Shown here: positions 8,174 to 15,842 of the stretch, piece by piece
How the letters are laid out: every line of letters begins with the position of its first letter
Position numbering within the stretch: the first letter of the stretch is position 1
From: Paenibacillus sp. PastM-3
GTDB lineage: Bacteria; Bacillota; Bacilli; Paenibacillales; Paenibacillaceae
Direction: 5' to 3'
Assembly (NCBI RefSeq): GCF_029893965.1
Contig: NZ_JARXXP010000001.1
Span: forward strand, 186,001-250,000
DNA: 64,000 bases
Program-made: the position numbers and the translations under genes
The notes under the pieces: model-generated
The model's database searches: none
What the model saw: the letters and a program-made list of their open reading frames with translations, nothing else
What the model was told of the DNA's origin: nothing

Positions 8174-9214
8174 ATGTCTGAATTGTTTACGCCATATGAA
8201 ATTAAAGCGCTGGTTTTGAAAAACCGGGTTGTCATGCCGCCAATGTGCCAATATGCAGTTGTACAGGAAGACGGCGTACCGGGTGACTGGCATTTCGTGC
8301 ATTATGTCAGCCGTGCTGTCGGCGGTACCGGCTTCATTATTGTAGAGATGAGCGGCGTACATCCGGATGGGCGGATTACCAATAAAGATACGGGAATCTG
8401 GGACGACGGGCAGATCCAGGCGTACCGCAGAATAACAGATGCTGTACATGCCTATGGAGCCAAGATTGCGATTCAGCTGGGTCACGCGGGACGCAAAGCG
8501 CTTGATGCCAATCCGCCTGTCGCCCCTTCTGCCATTCCCTTTGATGAACGCTCCAAAACGCCTCAGGCACTGAGTGCAGAAGGCATCACTGAGATGATTA
8601 ATGCATACCGTGAGGGTGCAAGAAGGGCGGTGGAGGCCGGTTTTGATACGGTGGAGCTGCATGGTGCTCACGGTTATCTGATTCACCAGTTCCACTCTCC
8701 GCTGACGAATATCAGAGATGATGAATACGGGGCGGATCCGATCCTGTTCGGTGAACAGGTGGTGCAGGCTGTTAAGGAAGTCCTTCCGCCGGAGATGCCC
8801 CTGATCATGCGGGTGTCGGCCAAGGAATATGTGGCAGGGGGTTACGATGAATCCTATGCGCTGGAGTTTTGCCGCCGTTACAAGGCTGCCGGAGTGGACA
8901 TGTTCCATGTTTCCTCGGGCGGTGAGGGGCCGATTGGCTCGAGCGGGGGCCCTAACGCCGGACCCGGTTATCAGGTTGACCTGGCAGAGCATATCCGCAG
9001 CGGGCTTCAGATCCCGGTAATCGCAGTCGGCCGGCTGGATGATTACAAGGAAGCACAGGCTGTTATTGAGGAGAAAAAGGCAGAGCTGGTAGCCGTCGGC
9101 AGAGGAATGCTCAGTGATCCTTATTGGACGCTTCATGCGGAAGAAGCGCTCGGCGGAGTAGACAAAGCAAATGTACCTGTTCCGTATGAACGCGGGATAT
9201 GGAAAAGAAAATAG
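8174..9214 (+). CDS. namA: NADPH dehydrogenase, old yellow enzyme family (YqjM/NamA-like)
   Basis: FMN-dependent reductase of the carbon-carbon double bond of alpha,beta-unsaturated carbonyls and related electrophiles. 346 aa from the ATG at 8174 (AAGGGGACGGAA before it); YqjM is 338 aa. The short thermophilic-like OYE class is indicated by VVMPPMCQYAV, with the FMN-tuning Cys, and by ELHGAHGYLIHQF, with the substrate-binding His pair. Other FMN-site motifs are IQLGHAGRKA and VAVGRGMLSDP. The gene is transcribed alone from a spacer with inverted repeats and precedes pyrK by 86 bp. Whether readthrough into pyrK occurs is unclear. Confidence 0.92.
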   Translation: MSELFTPYEIKALVLKNRVVMPPMCQYAVVQEDGVPGDWHFVHYVSRAVGGTGFIIVEMSGVHPDGRITNKDTGIWDDGQIQAYRRITDAVHAYGAKIAIQLGHAGRKALDANPPVAPSAIPFDERSKTPQALSAEGITEMINAYREGARRAVEAGFDTVELHGAHGYLIHQFHSPLTNIRDDEYGADPILFGEQVVQAVKEVLPPEMPLIMRVSAKEYVAGGYDESYALEFCRRYKAAGVDMFHVSSGGEGPIGSSGGPNAGPGYQVDLAEHIRSGLQIPVIAVGRLDDYKEAQAVIEEKKAELVAVGRGMLSDPYWTLHAEEALGGVDKANVPVPYERGIWKRK

Positions 9215-9225
9215 ATCGTTAATAT

Positions 9226-9241
9226 TGTGAAGTATGTCACA
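9226..9241. promoter_or_regulatory. Fnr/Crp-type box upstream of pyrK
   Basis: TGTGA-AGTATG-TCACA, a perfect match to the TGTGA-N6-TCACA consensus used by Bacillus Fnr and by Crp proteins. It lies 60 bp before the pyrK start. AT-rich hexamers TAAGAT/TAAAAT (9272-9282) could be a -10 without a recognisable -35. Confidence 0.5.
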
Positions 9242-9247
9242 GATTTT

Positions 9248-9294
9248 AAGCTCCTTCTAAGGCATGGTTAATAAGATAAAATTTGAAGGAGCTT
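9248..9294 (+). promoter_or_regulatory. Hairpin burying the pyrK ribosome binding site
   Basis: AAGCTCCTTC (9248-9257) is perfectly complementary to GAAGGAGCTT (9285-9294), and the second arm contains the GAAGGAG ribosome binding site. The loop is 27 nt. In a transcript that includes both arms, translation of pyrK would be blocked unless the hairpin opens. Confidence 0.55.
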
Positions 9295-9300
9295 GATAAC

Positions 9301-10005
9301 GTGGCGACGGTAATAAGTAACGAGCGGCTGTCTAATGGAGTGTACCACCTTCGGGTGGAGGGAGATTACGGCGGTAAAATGGGTCAATTCTACATGTTGC
9401 GGGCATGGGGAGCCTATCCGCTGCTGTCTAGGCCCCTTAGCATACATCAAGTGAACGATGATGGTGTGGAATTTCTGTATCACGTTGTAGGTGAGGGGAC
9501 CGAAATTTTTGCGGAGCTGCATCCGGGGGATCCGATTCAGCTGGAAGGACCCTTCGGCAACGGATTCCCTGAAGTGGAGGGGAAGATTGCCCTGATCGGC
9601 GGGGGAATCGGAATTGCACCGCTGTATTATTGCGCCCGGCAGCTTCCGGCCAGTGATGTGTATCTGGGCTTCAGCAGAGAGGCCTTCCGGACAGAAGCCT
9701 TCCGGCCGCTCGCGGCAGAGCTTACTGTTGATGTCGGCGGACTGATTCTGGACAGCGTGGACTTTGACAGCTATGACCATATTTTTGTCTGCGGACCGCA
9801 GCCGATGCTGAAGGCGGCACAAAGGAAGGGAGCCGCTGCAGGTGCGGCCGGCAGACGCCCGAATGTTTATCTGTCGCTAGAGAACCGGATGGCCTGCGGT
9901 ATCGGGGCTTGCCTTGTCTGCAGTGTATCCTGTCTGGACGGCCAGCGCAAAGCCTGCGCAGACGGCCCTGTATTCCTTGCCGAGGAGGTTGTTTTCCATG
10001 ATTAA
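9301..10005 (+). CDS. pyrK: Dihydroorotate dehydrogenase B, electron transfer subunit
   Basis: FAD and [2Fe-2S] subunit that passes electrons from dihydroorotate (through PyrD) to NAD. 234 aa with GTG start at 9301, 9 nt after GAAGGAG; an in-frame TTG at 9283 overlaps that site and is less likely. The ferredoxin-reductase-like part shows LSRPLSIH (FAD) and [10 protein letters not shown] (NAD). The C-terminal cluster ligands are in [15 protein letters not shown] and KACADGPVF. The gene overlaps pyrD by 8 bp. It stands apart from any pyr operon in this window, and no PyrR-type attenuator is visible; a Fnr-type box and an SD-masking hairpin precede it. Confidence 0.93.
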   Translation: MATVISNERLSNGVYHLRVEGDYGGKMGQFYMLRAWGAYPLLSRPLSIHQVNDDGVEFLYHVVGEGTEIFAELHPGDPIQLEGPFGNGFPEVEGKIALIGGGIGIAPLYYCARQLPASDVYLGFSREAFRTEAFRPLAAELTVDVGGLILDSVDFDSYDHIFVCGPQPMLKAAQRKGAAAGAAGRRPNVYLSLENRMACGIGACLVCSVSCLDGQRKACADGPVFLAEEVVFHD

Positions 10006-10942
10006 TACGATGGTTAATACTACAGCGACAATCGCTGGCGTTCATTTCAAGAACCCGGTCGTAATGGCTTCGGGTACGTTCGGCTTCGGCAAGGAATATG
10101 GCAGGCTGTATGATGTTTCCATGCTGGGCGGCATTTCCGGCAAAGGCCTTACTCTGCAGGCCAAGGCAGGAAATCCGGGAATCCGCGTCTACGAGACTCC
10201 TTCCGGGCTGCTGAACAGCGTTGGACTGGAGAATCCGGGTGTGGAGGCATTTCTGAGTAAGGAGCTGCCTTACTGGGAGACCCTGGATACGGCACGGATC
10301 GTGAACCTGGGCGGCAATACCCTGCCGGATTATGTGCTGGGTGCTGAGCTGATCCAGCGTGATGCCGATGAGCGGGCGCAGGCGGGCAAGCAGGCCGTTG
10401 ATATGATTGAACTCAATATCTCCTGTCCTAACGTCAAAGAAGGCGGTATTGCCTTCGGGGTCAAGACACCTGCCGCGAGGGAGGTTGTGCGGGCTGTGAG
10501 GGCCGCCACCCGTCTGCCGCTGGCCGTGAAGCTGTCCCCGAATGCCGAGGATATTGCGGAAATGGCGGAGATGTGTGAGGCCGAAGGAGCCGATGCCGTA
10601 TCGCTGATTAACACGATCTCTGGTATGAAGATCGATGTCCGCCGCCGCCGCAGCGTCTTCAATAACCTGTATGCCGGCTTGTCCGGACCGGCTATCAAGC
10701 CTGTGGCACTGCGCATGGTGCATCAGGTAGCACACAGGGTCTCTATTCCTGTAATCGGAATGGGCGGAATCACCTCCGCCACGGATATCATTGAATTTAT
10801 TATGGCCGGTGCAACGGTTGTCCAGGTAGGAACCTACAATTTCATGAACATGCGGGCGGGCAGTACGCTGGTTGAGGAGCTGCATCAGTTCATGCTGGAG
10901 GAGAGTATCACATCACTTGATGAGATACGCGGAATTGTCTAG
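9998..10942 (+). CDS. pyrD: Dihydroorotate dehydrogenase B, catalytic subunit (class 1B)
   Basis: FMN enzyme that oxidises dihydroorotate to orotate in pyrimidine synthesis. 314 aa; start ATG 9998 with GAGGAGG 8-10 nt upstream. Key motifs: [37 protein letters not shown] (Cys is the class 1 catalytic base), [10 protein letters not shown] and IPVIGMGGI. The 8-bp overlap with pyrK and the class 1B sequence indicate an NAD-linked heterotetramer that works without oxygen or quinone. No pyrF or pyrE follows; the next gene encodes an LpdD-like protein, so this is a detached pyrimidine step. Confidence 0.96.
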   Translation: MINTMVNTTATIAGVHFKNPVVMASGTFGFGKEYGRLYDVSMLGGISGKGLTLQAKAGNPGIRVYETPSGLLNSVGLENPGVEAFLSKELPYWETLDTARIVNLGGNTLPDYVLGAELIQRDADERAQAGKQAVDMIELNISCPNVKEGGIAFGVKTPAAREVVRAVRAATRLPLAVKLSPNAEDIAEMAEMCEAEGADAVSLINTISGMKIDVRRRRSVFNNLYAGLSGPAIKPVALRMVHQVAHRVSIPVIGMGGITSATDIIEFIMAGATVVQVGTYNFMNMRAGSTLVEELHQFMLEESITSLDEIRGIV

Positions 10943-11005
10943 AATTCTTGCCTGCCTGAGATACTGGTATGTACCGGGGTTAATATAAGGTAGGGAGGGA
11001 TCGGT

Positions 11006-11344
11006 TTGTCTTTGGAAGATGCGGGATTTGAGGATATTGAGCTGTCAGCTACGGATGTCGGGAATGATCTGCTGCTGCTCATTACCGGCGGTGTCCGTCA
11101 TATCGGTGCTTCTAGCACTGCCTATCTTGACGGCGGAGCTGTCCGTGCATCAACAACGGCGGTTCCCCACCATAAGGAGCATACGATCAGCGAGAATATC
11201 GCGCTCAGAGCTGCCGCTGCACTAAACCGGACGGTCACAGTGGTAATGGGTATCCATTATGACAATCTGAGTAAAGAGGGCATAATGCAGGTTGTCAGAA
11301 TTGTTAATAATAAAGTGGATCAATATTTAGCAGAGCAAAAATGA
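11006..11344 (+). CDS. LpdD-like (proteasome-assembly-chaperone-4-like) small protein
   Basis: 112 aa; TTG start with GGGAGG 7 nt upstream. The conserved core ITGGVRHIGASSTA...VPHHKEHTISENIA...VVMGIHYDNLSKEGI matches the small family named for LpdD, the accessory subunit of UbiD-type gallate decarboxylases, thought to handle prenylated flavin. No UbiD or UbiX partner is in the window, so that role is not supported here. Linkage to two flavoenzyme genes (OYE, PyrD) is suggestive only. The sigma-W type promoter for pspA begins at its stop codon. Family assignment is from memory of the pattern. Confidence 0.6.
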   Translation: MSLEDAGFEDIELSATDVGNDLLLLITGGVRHIGASSTAYLDGGAVRASTTAVPHHKEHTISENIALRAAAALNRTVTVVMGIHYDNLSKEGIMQVVRIVNNKVDQYLAEQK

Positions 11345-11368
11345 AACGAGATTGGCATTTCCTACGTA
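11342..11368 (+). promoter_or_regulatory. ECF sigma factor (sigma-W type) promoter of pspA
   Basis: TGAAAC - 17 bp - CGTA matches the sigma-W consensus (TGAAAC...CGTA), ending 46 bp before the pspA start codon. Bacillus subtilis pspA is a known sigma-W target, which supports the match. Confidence 0.75.
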
Positions 11369-11414
11369 AAAGATACCAAATGAGCAGTTAACTTTTATTT
11401 TGGAGGAATGAACC

Positions 11415-12083
11415 ATGTCTATATTTAAAAGATTGCGTGATTTGACCATGTCCAACGTAAATGCGATTATTGACAAGGCTGAAGACCCGATTAAGATGAC
11501 CGACCAATATATCCGTGACATGACCGAAGATCTGGAGGATGCCGAGAAGGCCGTGGCCGCCCAGATTGCCATCGAGAAGAAATTCAAGCAGCTGTATGAA
11601 GAGCAGGAGGCGCTTGTAGCCAAGCGTAACCAGCAGGCCCACACTGCCGCTCAGGCCGGTAACGTTGATCTGGCCCGCAGAGCGCTGGAAGAGAAGAAAT
11701 CTGCTGAAGCCAAGCTGGTTGAATACAAAGCAAGCTTTGACCAGAATAAGGCATCTGCTGACAATCTGCGTGCCAAGCTGGATGAAATGCGCAAGCAGCT
11801 TACCCAGATGAAGAACAAGCGCGAGACGCTGGTTGCCCGTTACAACGCGGCTAAGGCACAGACTGAGATCAACAAAGCAATGAGCGGATTCAGCTCCGAC
11901 TCGGCGTCAGCCGGTCTGAAGCGCATGGAAGAAAAGATGCTCGCCGCAGAAGCACAGGCTGAAGCCAGCAACGAAATGAACTCCGGCAACAAATCGCTGG
12001 ATGATGAATTCGAGAAGCTCGGCAAGGATCAGGCTGTTGAAGATGAGTTGGCAGCACTGATGAAGCAGTACGACAAGCAGTAA
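11415..12083 (+). CDS. pspA: Phage shock protein A (PspA/IM30/LiaH family)
   Basis: Membrane-associated ESCRT-III-like protein that protects a damaged membrane. 222 aa, typical. It starts MSIFKRLRDLTMSNVNAIIDKAEDP, the amphipathic membrane-binding helix, followed by a long coiled coil rich in Glu, Lys, Ala and Gln. GGAGG is 9 nt upstream. An ECF-type promoter precedes it and genes for DUF350 and DUF4178 proteins follow in the same direction. This neighbourhood recurs with PspA in many bacteria and suggests a joint envelope-stress function. Confidence 0.95.
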   Translation: MSIFKRLRDLTMSNVNAIIDKAEDPIKMTDQYIRDMTEDLEDAEKAVAAQIAIEKKFKQLYEEQEALVAKRNQQAHTAAQAGNVDLARRALEEKKSAEAKLVEYKASFDQNKASADNLRAKLDEMRKQLTQMKNKRETLVARYNAAKAQTEINKAMSGFSSDSASAGLKRMEEKMLAAEAQAEASNEMNSGNKSLDDEFEKLGKDQAVEDELAALMKQYDKQ

Positions 12084-12095
12084 TATAGCAGAGTT

Positions 12096-12155
12096 CACCG
12101 GTTTCTTGGCCGGTGCCTACAGGCGGAGGAGAGACAGAAGCGTTTCTCCTTCGCC
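12096..12155 (+). terminator. Two tandem hairpins after pspA
   Basis: CACCGG/CCGGTG with an 8-nt loop, then GGCGGAGGAGA/TCTCCTTCGCC (11 bp, one G-U). The tail TTATCTATG is not T-rich, so this is more likely a partial terminator or RNA-stability element than a full stop. It would favour pspA over the two downstream genes. Confidence 0.45.
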
Positions 12156-12209
12156 TTATCTATGCTTGCTGTACCGGTCAGGTAAAATGAACAAGCGGGG
12201 GCTAAAGGA

Positions 12210-12620
12210 ATGGATTTCCATACTCTGGTGTCCATGGTTGTGTGGACGGTGAGCGGCGCAGTGCTGCTGTTTGCGCTAATGTTCGTGGATTCGCTGTTTA
12301 CCCGTTATAACGATCTGGAGGAGTTAAAGGCAGGTAACATGGCGGTGACAGCCCGCTTTCTGCTCAAGCTGCTGGCACAGGGCTATATCCTGTCCTGTTC
12401 CATTGCATCATCCAGCAGTCTGGGAGACGCACTTGTTGTATCCATCGTCTCCTTCTGGCTGCTGTTTATAGTGGAGAAGTCTGTGGAGCTGCTGCTTGGC
12501 AGATGGGGCAAAATCGATCTGGATCATGGAACCCGGCTTGGCAAAATCGGTTACGGTCTGCTGGCGGGCTCCCTGCATCTGAACGGAGCTCTGATTATCG
12601 CCGCATTTATCCGGGGATAA
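12210..12620 (+). CDS. DUF350 family membrane protein
   Basis: 136-aa integral membrane protein with about four hydrophobic segments (residues 7-27, 47-67, 74-92 and 115-135). The family is the one that includes E. coli YjfL and is repeatedly linked to PspA-type genes. No catalytic motif is visible. It lies between pspA and a DUF4178 gene; function is unknown, but membrane-stress support is a reasonable inference from context. The start ATG has a weak upstream site (GGGGGCTAAAGGA). Confidence 0.8.
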   Translation: MDFHTLVSMVVWTVSGAVLLFALMFVDSLFTRYNDLEELKAGNMAVTARFLLKLLAQGYILSCSIASSSSLGDALVVSIVSFWLLFIVEKSVELLLGRWGKIDLDHGTRLGKIGYGLLAGSLHLNGALIIAAFIRG

Positions 12621-12677
12621 AACGGACGGGTCAACGATGGAAGATACTAATATCTTTTTCAAAAGGAATGATGGATA

Positions 12678-13184
12678 GTGAGCATCTGGAAAAGAATCGG
12701 CAATATCTTCTCCAAGCCTCCGGCACCGCAAGCGCCCAAAAGTATGCTGAATCTCGCGCCCGGGGATATCTGCGAGGTTTCATTGGTTACCTATGAGGTA
12801 ACCGGTCGGACGATGACCAGCGGACGGAATGCAGTCGTTCTGACGCTGCGTGACGGCAGCCGGATTGCTTATCTGCATGTGGAGGAGAGGGAACAGCTGC
12901 AATATGCGCTATATGAGCCTATAGATGGACGTCTGGACAATCCGGCTGAGGTGCCGGCAACACTGGAGCTGGATGATTATACCTTTTACCTTGAGGAAGA
13001 ATACGAAGGCTATGCTGCAGTTACTGGCCAGACTCCTTATATGAACGGGGGAACCCAGCATGTCTGGCAGTACCAGTCTGATAATTACCGGCTGCTGCGG
13101 GTGGAGTGGCAGAACGGACGGTTTATGCTGTATGAAGGGGAAAAGATCATTCCGGGCGATGTCCGGGTCATCCGGGCATCTTAA
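12678..13184 (+). CDS. DUF4178 domain protein
   Basis: 168-aa soluble protein; GTG start at 12678 behind AAAAGGAATG. It opens MSIWKRIGNIFSK, an amphipathic stretch reminiscent of the PspA N-terminus. The DUF4178 core follows: LAPGDICEVSLVTYEVTGR, then YLEEEYEGYA and QYQSDNYRLLRVEW. DUF4178 proteins are found with PspA, DUF350 and polyamine-related genes in other genomes; only the first two partners are here. The biochemical role is unknown. Confidence 0.75.
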   Translation: MSIWKRIGNIFSKPPAPQAPKSMLNLAPGDICEVSLVTYEVTGRTMTSGRNAVVLTLRDGSRIAYLHVEEREQLQYALYEPIDGRLDNPAEVPATLELDDYTFYLEEEYEGYAAVTGQTPYMNGGTQHVWQYQSDNYRLLRVEWQNGRFMLYEGEKIIPGDVRVIRAS

Positions 13185-13215
13185 GAATCACTCACTTACT
13201 TTGAATTTAAAGAAT

Positions 13216-13252
13216 AGGATGCCTGTGCGGCTCAGCGCGGGCGTCCTTTTTT
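13216..13252 (+). terminator. Terminator of the pspA-DUF350-DUF4178 unit
   Basis: AGGATGCCTGTGCG pairs with CGCGGGCGTCCT (some G-U), then T6, 32 bp after the DUF4178 stop. Confidence 0.85.
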
Positions 13253-13344
13253 GTGTTTCATGAGCTTTATGACAGCAAATTTAACTTTACAGCGTCCCAT
13301 GTTACTATAGTGTAAGTAAATCATCATGGTCAACGGAGGTATAC

Positions 13345-14631
13345 ATGGACAGACATCGCGATATGGCGGATCAGAAATTCCAGCGCAAAGCGCTGCAGGT
13401 ACAGGAAGCCCAAGCACGGGTTATGCAATATGCCAAGCTGCTTGGTACAGAGGAGGTGCCGCTAAGCCAATGCTGCGGACGTGTTCTGGCGGAGCCGCTC
13501 CGTGCACCGCATCCGTTTCCGGCGTTTAACCGTTCAGGGATGGACGGATATGCACTAAGAGCAGCTGATACTATGTCCTGTAACGCCGATGAGCCGGTAT
13601 GGCTGGAGGTTATAGACAATATACCGTGCGGAGCAGTAGCATCTGCAGAGATAACAAAAGGAACGGCAGCGCGGATCATGACCGGGGCACAGGTACCCGA
13701 AGGTGCAGATACGGTAGTCATGATTGAAATCACGGAATCCAGAGAGTCTGATGGTAAAACCTATGTGGGCCTCCGTAAGCCGCAGCAGCCGGGCAGCAAC
13801 ATTACACCTGCTGGCTTTGAATTACAGGAAGGTGAGCTTATGCTGCCGGCCGGAAGAACCATTGCTGCAGGCGATATTGCTGTGCTCGCCGCATTCGGCT
13901 TCCCGGTGGTAAAGGTGCAGCGGCGGCCGAAGGTAGCCATTTTTGCCACCGGGACAGAGCTGCTGGAGGTCGATGAACCGCTGCAGCCGGGCAAAATCCG
14001 CAACAGTAATTCCCCGATGCTTGAAGCATTAGTAAGAGAAGCCGGAGGAGAGCCGGTTATGCTGGGCGCGATTGCTGATGATCTGGAGCTGGCCCGCAGC
14101 AGGGTGCAGATGGCGCTGGAAACCCATGATCTGGTAATTACAACCGGAGGAGTCTCTGTCGGCGATTACGATATTATGGGGGATCTGGTCCGGGAAAAAA
14201 GCAGTGAAATGCTGTTCAATAAAGTCACGATGCGCCCGGGAAGCGTCACTACGGCTGCTGTACGCGGTGGCAAGCTGCTGCTTGCATTGTCGGGTAATCC
14301 CGGAGCAAGCTTTGTAGGCTTCCACCTGTTTGCCCGGCCGGTTATTTCGCTGATGCTGGGAACGAATCAGCCTTTGCTGCCGGAATGGAGCGCTGTTATG
14401 GGGGCCGACTATAGCAGAGTAAACAACTATACCCGGTTTGTACGCGCCAGGCTGGCAATCCGGGACGGGATGATTCATGCCTATCCCGCGGTAATTGATG
14501 AATCCTCCGTCATGGTAACCATTAAGGACAGTGACTGTCTGATTGTTGTTCCGCCGGAAGCACGCGGATTAAAAAGCGGGGACAAGGTGAAGGTGCTGAA
14601 GCTTCCGGGCGAACTGCGCGGGCAGGAATGA
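13345..14631 (+). CDS. moeA: Molybdopterin molybdenumtransferase MoeA
   Basis: Inserts molybdate into adenylylated molybdopterin to form Mo cofactor. 428 aa, GGAGG 6 nt before the ATG. Motifs: FNRSGMDGYALRAAD, RIMTGAQVPEGADTVVMIE, FATGTELLE, ITTGGVSVGDYD and LSGNPGASFVGF, with the C-terminal MoeA domain IV at the end. It overlaps mobB by 4 bp (ATGA), so the two are coupled. The substrate-making moa genes are not in this window. Confidence 0.96.
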   Translation: MDRHRDMADQKFQRKALQVQEAQARVMQYAKLLGTEEVPLSQCCGRVLAEPLRAPHPFPAFNRSGMDGYALRAADTMSCNADEPVWLEVIDNIPCGAVASAEITKGTAARIMTGAQVPEGADTVVMIEITESRESDGKTYVGLRKPQQPGSNITPAGFELQEGELMLPAGRTIAAGDIAVLAAFGFPVVKVQRRPKVAIFATGTELLEVDEPLQPGKIRNSNSPMLEALVREAGGEPVMLGAIADDLELARSRVQMALETHDLVITTGGVSVGDYDIMGDLVREKSSEMLFNKVTMRPGSVTTAAVRGGKLLLALSGNPGASFVGFHLFARPVISLMLGTNQPLLPEWSAVMGADYSRVNNYTRFVRARLAIRDGMIHAYPAVIDESSVMVTIKDSDCLIVVPPEARGLKSGDKVKVLKLPGELRGQE

Positions 14632-15311
14632 GAGGGGGGAGGTTGATGCGGCACTTGAATAACAGCACCGCGGGAGGAAGGCTGCGCCCGCAGAAGAGCT
14701 CTAGTCGTCGCGTCCCCGGAGTGCAGAGAAGGAGAGTAAGCCCGCCTGCTGCTCCAGGAAGAGACAACGACCAGGCCGTATGCATTAAACCGGCTGTCTG
14801 CCAGATCATCGGCTATAAAAACAGCGGCAAAACATCACTGGTCTGTGCGCTTATCCCTTTACTGAAGCAGGGAGGTACGCGCGTAGCGGTTATTAAGCAT
14901 GACGGGCATGAATACGACATGGATCATCCCGGGACGGATACGTGGAAACAGCGTCAGGCCGGCGCCATGGCGGTTGCCATTACAAGTACGGCACGAACGT
15001 CTGTAATTGAAGAACGTGGCAGCAGCTTATTCGAGCTGATTAAGGGTTTTTCCGGTTACGATTATGTTCTCGTGGAAGGATTCAAGCAGGAAGCTTACCC
15101 GAAAATCGTGCTGATCAGAAGGCCGGAGGATCTTGAATTACTGCAAAATACCGCGAATATTGCGGCAATTGCCGCATGGGAACGAATGATCCCATATATC
15201 CATTCGGCAGTGCCGCAGCCGCAGGCACAGGTTTTTGAAATCAACGATAGCGCAGGCATGGCCAACCTGTTACACCAACAACGATCTAATTTTCAAAATT
15301 TCAACATATGA
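14628..15311 (+). CDS. mobB: Molybdopterin-guanine dinucleotide biosynthesis protein MobB, N-terminally extended
   Basis: GTP-binding helper of Mo-cofactor dinucleotide formation. Walker A GYKNSGKTSL is at about residue 62; the family core DGHEYDMDHPGTDTWKQRQAGA and VLVEGFKQEAYPKIVLIRR follow. 227 aa from the ATG at 14628; an ATG at 14646 behind AGAGGGGG is an equally good start. Either way about 55 extra Arg-, Ser- and Pro-rich residues precede the usual MobB start. The stop codon lies inside the left copy of a 28-bp direct repeat (15298-15325). Confidence 0.88.
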   Translation: MRGGRLMRHLNNSTAGGRLRPQKSSSRRVPGVQRRRVSPPAAPGRDNDQAVCIKPAVCQIIGYKNSGKTSLVCALIPLLKQGGTRVAVIKHDGHEYDMDHPGTDTWKQRQAGAMAVAITSTARTSVIEERGSSLFELIKGFSGYDYVLVEGFKQEAYPKIVLIRRPEDLELLQNTANIAAIAAWERMIPYIHSAVPQPQAQVFEINDSAGMANLLHQQRSNFQNFNI

Positions 15312-15325
15312 AAAATTCACAATAG
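15298..15325 (+). repeat. 28-bp direct repeat, left copy (on the mobB stop codon)
   Basis: ATT-T-CAACATATGAAAAATTCACA-A-TAG. It is identical to 19822-19849 at 26 of 28 positions, including an uninterrupted 20-bp match (15302-15321 with 19826-19845). The two copies bracket 4.5 kb that contains xerS. Confidence 0.8.
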
Positions 15326-15384
15326 AATGCTATTAAATCACAGACATGCTAATCATCGGCTTTTTTTATACAGGGATAAAGGAA

Positions 15385-15423
15385 GGGCGGCGCCACACCC
15401 TAAGGGGAGAAACGGCGCCGCCC
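15385..15423 (+). other. GC-rich hairpin in the leader of the cupin gene
   Basis: GGGCGGCGCC (15385-15394) pairs perfectly with GGCGCCGCCC (15414-15423). The 19-nt loop itself contains CCC-TAA-GGG. No T-run follows, so it is not a standard terminator. It lies 44 bp before the TTG start of the cupin gene. Confidence 0.5.
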
Positions 15424-15467
15424 GCACTGCGGAAAATGAGGCCTACATAGAAAGGAGAGAGCTACAA

Positions 15468-15818
15468 TTGAAAGTAAGCAAACATAATGCAGAGCACTAT
15501 ATTTGGGGAGATGGCTGTGACGGTTGGCATTTAGTCCAGGATGAAAAGCTAAGTATCATCCATGAGCGGATGCCGGCGGATACAGCGGAAGTAAGGCATT
15601 ATCATGAGAAGTCCCGGCAATTTTTCTTTGTGCTGTCCGGTACGGCTACGCTGGAAGTTGATGGCGTTGAATATACCCTTAATTCACAGGAGGGAAAGGA
15701 GGTCCAGCCCTTTGTTCCGCATCAAATGCTAAATAAATCTGGTAGAGACGTTGAGTTCCTGGTTACTTCTCAGCCGCCCAGTAAAGGCGACCGTATATTA
15801 GTAGAGCAGGTTGATTAA
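15468..15818 (+). CDS. Small cupin-domain protein
   Basis: 116-aa single-cupin protein; TTG start at 15468, 8 nt after AAAGGAGAG. The frame is open further upstream but that part has no start with a ribosome site and crosses the hairpin. Cupin motif 1 is seen in EVRHYHEKSRQFFFVLSGTA (metal-binding His pair and Glu-like positions) and motif 2 in PFVPHQMLN (His). Such proteins are metal-dependent sugar isomerases, dioxygenases or small-molecule binders; the sequence does not tell which. It follows mobB but lies on the other side of the direct repeat. Confidence 0.78.
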   Translation: MKVSKHNAEHYIWGDGCDGWHLVQDEKLSIIHERMPADTAEVRHYHEKSRQFFFVLSGTATLEVDGVEYTLNSQEGKEVQPFVPHQMLNKSGRDVEFLVTSQPPSKGDRILVEQVD

Positions 15819-15842
15819 TTAAGTGATTACAGCACCCAGAGG

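Noticed and set aside
9722..10885. 387-codon minus-strand frame opposite pyrK-pyrD
   Set aside because: Composition is that of a complement frame and pyrD on the plus strand is unambiguous.
15302..15325. Reading the direct repeat as a Rex site because of its TGAA...TTCACAA end
   Set aside because: Rex needs TTGTGAA-N4-TTCACAA. Here the left half is ATATGAA and the spacing is one base short; the second copy also ends CACAT, not CACAA.
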